In this document: piece after piece, positions 1-5,485 of the stretch
How positions within the stretch are numbered: position 1 is the stretch's first letter
Layout: each line of letters opens with the position of its first letter
Source of the DNA: Burkholderiaceae bacterium
Lineage (GTDB): Bacteria; Pseudomonadota; Gammaproteobacteria; Burkholderiales; Burkholderiaceae_C
Direction of reading: 5' to 3'
DNA length: 11,605 bases
NCBI GenBank assembly: GCA_023268425.1
Contig: JALRFN010000021.1
Coordinates: forward strand, 1-11,605
Program-made: the position numbers and the translations under genes
Notes under the pieces: model-generated
Databases searched by the model: none
The model's input: the letters and a program-made list of their open reading frames with translations, nothing else
Told to the model about the DNA's origin: nothing

Positions 1-2
1 GT

Positions 3-293
3 GTCATTCCGACGATCGCGCCGTTTCTGCTACCCCGTCTCTTGCAGCAATTGCGGACGACACATCCCGATTTCAAACTCTTTATTCGTGAGGATCTCAG
101 TCAGCATTTAGTCGATGCCCTGCAGGCCGGTGAGCTCGATATTTTGATCAATAATGCAGGCATCATGGCTTGTCCATATGGCAAAACCGAAGATGGGTTC
201 GAAACGCAGTTTGGCACAAACCATATCGGGCATTTTTATTTTACCAATTTAATGGTGCCATTTTTGATGCAGGCGGCGACTGGTGGGATTTGA
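3..293 (+). CDS. Chimeric ORF: LysR/OxyR-type effector-domain fragment joined in frame to a short-chain dehydrogenase fragment
   Basis: The reading frame is open from the window edge. Its first ~48 codons (3 to about 149) read as the start of an OxyR-like LysR substrate-binding domain: an IPTIAPFLLPRLL stretch followed by LRTTHPDFKLFIRED and QAGELDILI, which matches the layout of OxyR residues from about 90 on. At about 135-150 the frame switches without a break to an SDR signature: LDILINNAG (the NNAG motif), then TEDGFETQFGTNHIGHF, as in retinol-dehydrogenase-like SDRs. The frame stops at 293. There is no DNA-binding domain, no SDR cofactor motif and no SDR catalytic YxxxK. Both pieces look lower in GC than the genes to the right. 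No natural protein family has this architecture to my knowledge, so I read it as an assembly chimera or a decayed junction. It is not a working gene. Confidence 0.7.
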   Translation, partial: VIPTIAPFLLPRLLQQLRTTHPDFKLFIREDLSQHLVDALQAGELDILINNAGIMACPYGKTEDGFETQFGTNHIGHFYFTNLMVPFLMQAATGGI

Positions 294-538
294 AGACCGC
301 GGTGGGTGGCGCCAAAATGCGCATGCGAGCCGACGCCGAATCAGGCGTCTTGGACCACGATTTTGACGACACACAAGCCCAGTGGACGGTGCCCGCTCGG
401 GTGGTGCCCAATGGCACGGGTTGCGATGTGGTGATGACGTTTTTTCAGCCGCCCATGTTCAGCCAAGCCGTGTTTCAACGCCATGTGGCTTTGGTTGACG
501 ACGAGTTCGCACAACTCAAGACGCTGATGGAGACATGA
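263..538 (+). pseudogene. C-terminal part of an SRPBCC (polyketide cyclase/START-like) family protein, 5' end missing
   Basis: About 90 codons ending in TGA at 536-538 carry the C-terminal half of a small SRPBCC ligand-binding protein. Visible landmarks are GDWWDLKTAVGGAKMRMRAD, GVLDHDF, VPARVVPNG and a final FQRHVALVDDEFAQLKTLME helix. Family members are roughly 140-150 residues, so about the first third is absent. In its place, upstream of about 265-285, lies the SDR fragment in a different frame. The in-frame ATG at 170 would begin with out-of-frame SDR sequence, so it is not a credible start. The ligand is unknown. The gene is convergent with the membrane-protein gene to the right, with 30 nt between stops. 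The family call is good; the substrate and the integrity of the locus are not determinable. Confidence 0.7.
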
Positions 539-568
539 ACGCCGAGAGGGGTTCGTGAGTCGCTTTGA

Positions 569-1000
569 TCAGTTGCTAAAGCGCAGCGAAAAGCCAGCAA
601 TCAGTGCCATCAGTAGACCGATCAGCACCACAGCGCCGAGGCGGTGAAGCCATGCATCTGCGCGATGAAAGTCTTCCCAGCGCTCTGCTTGCGCGAACGA
701 CAAGCGGCGAAAAACCAAGGCGCTGCAAACCACATTCGTCGCAATGGCGATGCTGCCTGCGCCGATCATGACATGGGCAGCGGTTGCGTTGATCGCGGTT
801 GTTCCCCACATCAACACGCCGGTGATGAGGACCGCAACATAGGCCGGAATTTCAATCAGGGCATCAACCCGATGATGAATGCGGGCCATGTTAAGCCAAT
901 CTCGCTCAGTGCCGCGGGCCAGCACGCGTTCGAACCCGACTTCTGTCAATACGCAGCCCAACCAGATGGACGCAAACAGTGCATGGAGGATCAAAAGCAT
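569..1000 (-). CDS. Small four-helix integral membrane protein of unknown function
   Basis: This is a 143-residue protein that is almost entirely membrane-embedded. Four hydrophobic segments can be seen at about residues 1-19, 48-66, 75-96 and 119-138. Charged residues cluster between them, including HHR at 42-44, a W-E-x-F-H-R-A-D stretch around 108-115, and E20 in the first helix. The conserved-looking histidines (6, 42, 43, 112) would suit a heme- or copper-binding four-helix membrane family such as the CopD-like or small DUF families, but I do not recognise it firmly. The ATG at 998-1000 has a GAGGT at 1008-1012 eight bases upstream. The gene lies 64 nt downstream of the MarR gene on the same strand, so it may be the last gene of that operon or separately expressed. 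Confidence 0.75.
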   Translation of the reverse strand: MLLILHALFASIWLGCVLTEVGFERVLARGTERDWLNMARIHHRVDALIEIPAYVAVLITGVLMWGTTAINATAAHVMIGAGSIAIATNVVCSALVFRRLSFAQAERWEDFHRADAWLHRLGAVVLIGLLMALIAGFSLRFSN

Positions 1001-1064
1001 CGTGTTTACCTCGTTTCATGGACGGTGCACCACTGTGTTGGCGATCTGTTTGCAACAGCTGTCT

Positions 1065-1523
1065 TCAGCCCTGGTAGACCTTGGCCAGCAGCTCCAGCAG
1101 CATCGCGTTTTCGGCGGGGCTGAGGCGGCTTTGCCAGTGGGCGTACATGCCTTTGGCCGCTTGGTCGGCTTCGCGAATGAGTTGCGTGCCCGCATGGGTC
1201 AGGCGCACGTGTTGTGAGCGGCCATCGTTGGGGTTGCGTTCGCGCAGGATGAGGCCTCGGTCTTGCAAGCGATCCAGCAACATGGTGAGGTTGGGTGCGG
1301 TCAGCGACAGCACCTTGGCCAACTGTTTGGGCGACAAGGCTTCGTTGGCCAGCAGCAGCATCAACAGCGAATATTCGACTTTGCGCAATTGGTGGGGATG
1401 GCCCACGCAAGCGTTGAAAGCATCTGTCGTGACGACGCTGGCGCGCGCCAGGTGGTAGCCGAGCTGGGCATGCAGGTTGCCCAGCTGAAGTTCTGTCGTG
1501 TTTTTCTTGCGCGCAGCGTTCAT
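1065..1523 (-). CDS. MarR-family transcriptional regulator, probable repressor of the hydroxycinnamate operon
   Basis: This 152-residue protein has typical MarR length. A winged helix-turn-helix occupies about residues 62-109: LSPKQLAKVLSLTAPNLTML forms the HTH, and RNPNDGRSQHVRLT forms the wing with its usual D-x-R-S signature. Helical dimerisation segments flank it. The start is only 7 nt past the acyl-CoA dehydrogenase stop and lacks an obvious Shine-Dalgarno, which suggests translational coupling as the last catabolic gene of the operon. MarR proteins that govern phenylpropanoid genes (CouR in Rhodopseudomonas palustris, FerR/HcaR types elsewhere) are repressors released by the aryl-CoA thioester. 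By analogy this one probably acts at the divergent region 8172-8321 and so controls its own synthesis. The family call is very secure; the ligand and target are inferred. Confidence 0.9.
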   Translation of the reverse strand: MNAARKKNTTELQLGNLHAQLGYHLARASVVTTDAFNACVGHPHQLRKVEYSLLMLLLANEALSPKQLAKVLSLTAPNLTMLLDRLQDRGLILRERNPNDGRSQHVRLTHAGTQLIREADQAAKGMYAHWQSRLSPAENAMLLELLAKVYQG

Positions 1524-1530
1524 GGCTGGA

Positions 1531-3306
1531 TTAAAGCATGGGCACAGCGCGCTTGTCGCCTTGCAAGCGGGCGTGGTGCACGCTGGCTTGGTCCAACACC
1601 CAGTCGATGCCGTAGCGTGCGGATTGCAGCCATTGTTCGGCGCTGCGGCCGCCGGCCACGCTGGGCATGTCCAGCGTGGACAGGGCGATTTGCGTCCAAC
1701 TCCAAGCGAACATCACATAGCCCGTGGCGTGCAAAAAATCATCGGCAATGTCAAAGGCGCGTTCTGGGTCTTGCGCGTTTTGTGCCACCAGCGCGTCGAT
1801 GGCGGCTTGCCAAGTGCTCACTTGCGTGCGCAGGGCGTGCGCAAACGGGGTCAAGGACTCGTGGGCTTGTGCACGCTCGGCGGTGACCAACAGCCGCGCC
1901 GCCAGGTCGCGCGCGTGCGCCCCGCCGTCGGCTAACAGCTTGCGTTGCACCAAGTCGATGGCCTGGATTTCGTTGGTGCCCTCGTAAATCATGGCGATGC
2001 GCGAGTCGCGCACGGTTTGCTCAATGCCGTACTCGCGCACAAAGCCGTAGCCGCCCCAGACTTGCAGCGCTTCGTCCGCGGCGTAGTGGCCCATGTCGGT
2101 CAAGAAGGCTTTGGCCACCGGGGTCAGCAAAGCGACGTCACCCAAGGCGCGGGCACGCGCTTCGGCGTCGTGGTGGTGATGGGCTTCGTCCAAACGCACG
2201 CCCAGCCAGTAGCTGAACACACGCGCGGCGTCGGTGCGCGCACGCAGGCTCCACAAGATGCGGCGCATCGCCGGGTGCCAGGCAATGGGGTCAGCCGGGG
2301 CTTTGGGCGCGTCAGCCGGACGGGCGGGCGAGCGCATTTGTACGCGCTCCATGGCATAGGCCCAGGCGCCTTGCGTGGCGGCCTCCAGGTGGCCGACGCC
2401 TTGCATGGCGACGTGCAGGCGCGCGGCGTTCATCATCAAGAACATCGCGCGCAAGCCCTGGTGGGGTTGACCAACGATCCAGCCCTGTGCGCCTTCCATG
2501 CGCATCTGGCAGGTGGCGCTGCCGTGGATGCCCATTTTGTGTTCGATGCCGTCGGCGTAGATGTGGTTGCGGCTGCCATCGGGCATGAACTTGGGCACCA
2601 GCGCCAGCGAAATGCCTTTGGTGCCAGCAGGCGCATCTGGCAAGCGGAACAAGACCAACTGCACGATGTTGTCGGTCATGTCTTGGTCGCCACCCGAGAT
2701 GAAAATTTTGTTGCCCGTGATGCGCACGGGCACCCCATTGGCGGCTTCAGCGCCATCGACCGTTTCGCCGCGTGTGCGCACCAGCCCCAAGTCGCTGCCC
2801 GCTTGAGGCTCGGTCAAGCCCATGGTGGCCAGCCACTCGCCGCTGACCAATTTGTCCAGATAAAGCGCTTTGAGCGCGTCGGTGCCGTGGGCGGCAAGGG
2901 TTTCGTAAGCGCCGTGCAGCAAGCCGGGGTACATGGTCCAGCCGTGGTTGGCTGCAGCCAACATTTCAAACAAAGCGGCGTTGAGCAAATTGGGCAAACC
3001 TTGACCGCCGTGCTCCGCGCTGCAGGCCAAGGCGCCCCAGCCGTTTTGCACCCAAGCCTGGTAGGCGTCGCGGTAGCCGTCGGGCGTCTTCACGCCTTCT
3101 GGGCTCCAGGTGCAGCCTTGTTCGTCGCCGCTGGCGTTGATGGGCGCGAGCACCTCGCTGGCGAAAATGCCTGCTTGTTCGAGCACCGCATCTGCCGTGT
3201 CGGCGTCGAGCTCGGCAAAGTCGGGACACTGGGCCCAGGATTGGTCGGCCTGCACGACATGGCGCAAGATGAAGGACATGTCAGCCAAGGGGGCTTGGTA
3301 ACTCAT
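1531..3306 (-). CDS. Acyl-CoA dehydrogenase, large DmdC/FadE-like type with extra C-terminal domain
   Basis: This 591-residue FAD-dependent enzyme would form the alpha,beta double bond of an acyl-CoA. It shows the flavin/substrate signature MGLTEPQAGSDLG at 162-174, the LQVWGGYGF segment at 415-422, and IYEGTNEIQ, whose Glu442 aligns with the catalytic base Glu376 of medium-chain acyl-CoA dehydrogenase. About 120 residues beyond this make a C-terminal helical extension as in the ~590-residue DmdC (3-methylmercaptopropionyl-CoA dehydrogenase) group; ordinary enzymes are ~380-400. The ATG has GGAG at 3313-3316, seven bases upstream. It begins 33 nt after the thioesterase and runs into the MarR gene. 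In this operon a dihydrohydroxycinnamoyl-CoA (phenylpropanoyl-CoA) substrate is plausible, which would feed saturated side chains to the hydratase, but the true substrate cannot be read from sequence. Confidence 0.92.
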   Translation of the reverse strand: MSYQAPLADMSFILRHVVQADQSWAQCPDFAELDADTADAVLEQAGIFASEVLAPINASGDEQGCTWSPEGVKTPDGYRDAYQAWVQNGWGALACSAEHGGQGLPNLLNAALFEMLAAANHGWTMYPGLLHGAYETLAAHGTDALKALYLDKLVSGEWLATMGLTEPQAGSDLGLVRTRGETVDGAEAANGVPVRITGNKIFISGGDQDMTDNIVQLVLFRLPDAPAGTKGISLALVPKFMPDGSRNHIYADGIEHKMGIHGSATCQMRMEGAQGWIVGQPHQGLRAMFLMMNAARLHVAMQGVGHLEAATQGAWAYAMERVQMRSPARPADAPKAPADPIAWHPAMRRILWSLRARTDAARVFSYWLGVRLDEAHHHHDAEARARALGDVALLTPVAKAFLTDMGHYAADEALQVWGGYGFVREYGIEQTVRDSRIAMIYEGTNEIQAIDLVQRKLLADGGAHARDLAARLLVTAERAQAHESLTPFAHALRTQVSTWQAAIDALVAQNAQDPERAFDIADDFLHATGYVMFAWSWTQIALSTLDMPSVAGGRSAEQWLQSARYGIDWVLDQASVHHARLQGDKRAVPML

Positions 3307-3339
3307 GGCAATCTCCGTGGGGGGCTTGGGCGGGTGTGC

Positions 3340-3759
3340 TCAGCTGCACAAGGCCTTGAAATCTTCGGGCACCTCGATGGCTTGGATGCGGTCGGGGTCA
3401 TCGGGGTGGCGCTGGCAAAACGCGCGTGTCTCCAAGCCTTCACACAGCACGGTGTCACCGCGCTGCACGACGTGTTTTTGCACAAAGGTTTTGCGGTTCC
3501 ACTGATCGATGCTGGTGTACACCGTCAGCGTTTCACCGTAGGTGGCGGGGCGTAAAAACTTGGTGTGGATTTCCAACAGTGGCGTGCCGATGATGCCGCG
3601 CGTTTTGGTCGTTTCACGCCACGGCGGAATGCCGCATTGCATGAAAAAGTGCAGGGACGAGGCATCCATCCACTTGCTGAAATTGGGGAAAAACACGATG
3701 CCTGCTGGATCGCAATCGCCAAACATCACGTTGACGCTGTAGGTCACTGTTTTGCTCAT
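3340..3759 (-). CDS. 4-hydroxybenzoyl-CoA thioesterase-type hotdog protein
   Basis: This hotdog-fold thioesterase of 139 residues hydrolyses an aryl-CoA to the free acid and CoA. The active-site segment FGDCDPAGIVFFPNFSKWMD matches the Pseudomonas 4-hydroxybenzoyl-CoA thioesterase (EC 3.1.2.23), whose catalytic Asp17 corresponds to the Asp of the DPAG motif here. Further shared landmarks are GIPPWR, RGIIGTP, RKTFVQKHVV and the closing AIEVPEDFKALCS. I chose the ATG at 3757-3759; a GTG lies directly before it and neither has a strong ribosome site. The gene follows the 81-bp repeat region and precedes the acyl-CoA dehydrogenase by 33 nt. In context it would release 4-hydroxybenzoate or vanillate from its CoA ester, or salvage CoA from dead-end thioesters. 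The family call is strong; the exact substrate is inferred. Confidence 0.9.
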   Translation of the reverse strand: MSKTVTYSVNVMFGDCDPAGIVFFPNFSKWMDASSLHFFMQCGIPPWRETTKTRGIIGTPLLEIHTKFLRPATYGETLTVYTSIDQWNRKTFVQKHVVQRGDTVLCEGLETRAFCQRHPDDPDRIQAIEVPEDFKALCS

Positions 3760-3780
3760 CACACACTCAAACCATCAAAG

Positions 3781-3975
3781 AGAACCCGCGAGGCGGGTTC
3801 AAGGGGTGGTCCAACAACAACACGCCGGGCCGTCCCAAGTGTTTTTGGCCCCTTGAGGGGGAGAACCCGCGAGGCGGGTTCAAGGGGTGGTCCAGCAACA
3901 ACACGCCGGGCCGTCCCAAGTGTTTTTGGCCCCTTGAGGGGGAGAGCCCGCGAAGTGGGTTCAAGGGGTGGTCCC
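3781..3975. repeat. 81-bp tandem repeat, about 2.4 copies, with internal palindromes
   Basis: Units begin at 3781, 3862 and 3943, an exact 81-bp period. Units one and two differ at one base (position 34 of the unit). The third is a 33-base partial copy with three changes. Each unit opens with a hairpin, GAACCCGC-GAG-GCGGGTTC (third copy imperfect), then has a CCGGGCCGTCCCAAG stretch and a second short palindrome around CCCCTTGAGGGG. This fills the spacer between the dehydrogenase stop (3980) and the thioesterase start. The period is a multiple of three, so spurious reading frames run through it. It resembles scattered palindromic intergenic elements that I associate with Comamonadaceae genomes. 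A role in transcript stability or attenuation is possible. Confidence 0.9.
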
Positions 3976-3979
3976 ATCC

Positions 3980-4744
3980 TCACCGGGGTGCCATGCGCAA
4001 GGCACCGTCGATGCGAATCACTTCGCCGTTCATGTGTCCGTTGCTGATGATGTGCGTGGCCAGTTGGGCAAATTCTTCGGGCTTGCCCAGGCGCTTGGGG
4101 AAAGGGATGCCTGCGGCCAGTGACTCTTGCACGGGCTCGGGCAGTTGCTTGAGCAACGGGGTGGCGAAGATGCCGGGGGCGATGGTGCAGACCCGGATGC
4201 CATGTTGCGCCAGGTCGCGCGCCATGGGCAGCGTCATGCCCGCTACGCCAGCTTTCGACGCGCTGTAGGCCTGCTGGCCCACTTGGCCGTCAAAGGCGGC
4301 CACGGACGCGGTGAAGACCATGGCGCCGCGCTCTCCGTCTTCCAAGGGGGCGAGTTTGGCACAAGCGGCAGCAAACAAGCGCGCGGCGTTGTAAGTGCCA
4401 ATCAGGTTGACGTTGATGACTTTGGCAAAGGCGTCTAAAGACGCGGCATTGCCTTCTTTGTCGATGACGCGCTTGGCGGTGCCAATGCCCGCGATTTGCA
4501 TCAAGATGCGCGCCGGGCCGTGCGCTGCGGCGGCCGTCTCGATGGCTGCAGCCATGCTGTCGGCGTTGGACACATCACACTGCACCGCGACGCCACCGAT
4601 GTCGGCAGCGACGCGTTGGGCGTTGTCCAGGTTGAGGTCGAGCACGGCGACTTTGGCACCCAAACGGGCGAGTTCGCGTGCGGTGGCTTCACCGAGACCA
4701 GAGCCACCACCGGTGACCAATGCAGCTTGTCCTTGAATGTCCAT
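3980..4744 (-). CDS. Short-chain 3-hydroxyacyl-CoA dehydrogenase, HSD17B10 (type II) like
   Basis: This 254-residue classical SDR would oxidise a 3-hydroxyacyl-CoA to the 3-ketoacyl-CoA with NAD+. It has the TGGGSGLG cofactor motif at 11-18, Asp36 at the end of the second strand (favouring NAD over NADP), Asn113, and the triad Ser147, Tyr160, Lys164 (YSASK). The stretch TASVAAFDGQVGQQAYSASK, the IAPGIFATPLL segment and the closing NGEVIRIDGALRM are hallmarks of human HSD10/type II 3-hydroxyacyl-CoA dehydrogenase. The usual NNAG is replaced by QIAG. The ATG at 4742-4744 is preceded by AAGGA eight bases upstream, so a longer in-frame extension to 4780 is rejected. It starts 43 nt after the flavin-reductase gene. 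In context the substrate would be the beta-hydroxy-phenylpropionyl-CoA made by the hydratase; branched-chain substrates are the alternative. Confidence 0.92.
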   Translation of the reverse strand: MDIQGQAALVTGGGSGLGEATARELARLGAKVAVLDLNLDNAQRVAADIGGVAVQCDVSNADSMAAAIETAAAAHGPARILMQIAGIGTAKRVIDKEGNAASLDAFAKVINVNLIGTYNAARLFAAACAKLAPLEDGERGAMVFTASVAAFDGQVGQQAYSASKAGVAGMTLPMARDLAQHGIRVCTIAPGIFATPLLKQLPEPVQESLAAGIPFPKRLGKPEEFAQLATHIISNGHMNGEVIRIDGALRMAPR

Positions 4745-4787
4745 GATGTGTTTCCTTTGCTCAAGTGGTGCTGAAGCCACGGGGTGT

Positions 4788-5468
4788 TTAGTTTTGTTGC
4801 GCGGCCTTGGCCTTGTCTGCTGAGCCTTCCAACCCAGCCAACAGTGCTTGGCTGTTGCCCGGAATGACCATGGAAAACGCGCTGTCGACGCTGGTGTAGT
4901 CGTAGTAGCCCATGCGCGCGATCGGGCGAATTTTCAGCACGTCAATCAGCCCTTCGGCAGTCAGGGCCGCATCGTCGATGTGCACAGCCACGACGCGACC
5001 AAATACCACGTCAGCGGTGCCCATGGTGGAACCACCAGGGAAGCGCAGGGTGTTGAGGTATTGGCACTCAAACTGAATGGGTGAGCCTTTGACGCGTGCG
5101 GGTTTGACCAAGCGGCTGGGCAATTTATCCAAGCCCGCATGGGCAAATTCGTCCACACCGTGCGGCAGCTCTTGTGCGGTCAGGTTGACGGCCTCACGCA
5201 AGTCGTAAGTGGCCATGTTCCACACGAATTCACCCGTTTCTTCCGCGTTGACCACCGAGTCTTTGCGTTGACCGCCGGTGTCTTGGTTGGCGCTGAACAT
5301 CACGATGGGGGGATCGAAGGTGACGTTTTGGAATTGGCTGTAGGGTGCCAAATTGTGTTGGCCGTCGCGACTGATGGTGGAGATCCAACCAATCGGGCGC
5401 GGAATCACGCACGACTTGAATGGGTCGTGTGGCAGGCCGTGCGGGGTTTTGCCGGGTTCGTAGTACAT
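4788..5468 (-). CDS. Flavin-reductase-like FMN-binding split-barrel protein
   Basis: This 226-residue protein belongs to the DIM6/NTAB/RutF-like flavin reductase family. PRPIGWISTISRDGQHNLAP followed by YSQFQNVTFDPPIVMFS is the family's FMN-binding core (about residues 24-60). It continues with the usual TGEFVWN and NLTAQELPHGVDEF segments and the GRVVAVHID strand; the last ~25 residues are Ala/Lys rich. Relatives either supply reduced FMN to a partner monooxygenase or bind FMN for other chemistry. The gene begins 17 nt after the feruloyl-CoA synthase stop and ends 43 nt before the dehydrogenase, so it is firmly inside the operon. No FMN-dependent monooxygenase is visible in the window, so its partner and role are unknown. 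No clear Shine-Dalgarno precedes the ATG. Confidence 0.88.
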   Translation of the reverse strand: MYYEPGKTPHGLPHDPFKSCVIPRPIGWISTISRDGQHNLAPYSQFQNVTFDPPIVMFSANQDTGGQRKDSVVNAEETGEFVWNMATYDLREAVNLTAQELPHGVDEFAHAGLDKLPSRLVKPARVKGSPIQFECQYLNTLRFPGGSTMGTADVVFGRVVAVHIDDAALTAEGLIDVLKIRPIARMGYYDYTSVDSAFSMVIPGNSQALLAGLEGSADKAKAAQQN

Positions 5469-5485
5469 CGCTGGCTCAGGCCCGT

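Noticed and set aside
170..290. Start of the SRPBCC gene at the ATG at 170
   Set aside because: The first ~30 codons from that ATG are out-of-frame SDR sequence and match nothing in the SRPBCC family, so no genuine start is present.
1945..3555. Very long plus-strand open frame (536 codons) opposite the acyl-CoA dehydrogenase and thioesterase genes
   Set aside because: It reads as low-complexity His/Gly/Ala/Val-rich sequence without domain motifs, and spans two clearly recognisable genes on the other strand. It is an antisense shadow from GC-biased codon use.
3781..3975. CRISPR array
   Set aside because: Only 2.4 copies exist and the whole 81-bp unit is repeated, with no unique spacers. It is a plain tandem duplication.
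3565..4047. Open frames through the 81-bp repeat that encode a repeated peptide
   Set aside because: The repeat period is divisible by three, so frames stay open on both strands by arithmetic. No ribosome site or family resemblance supports a repeat protein.
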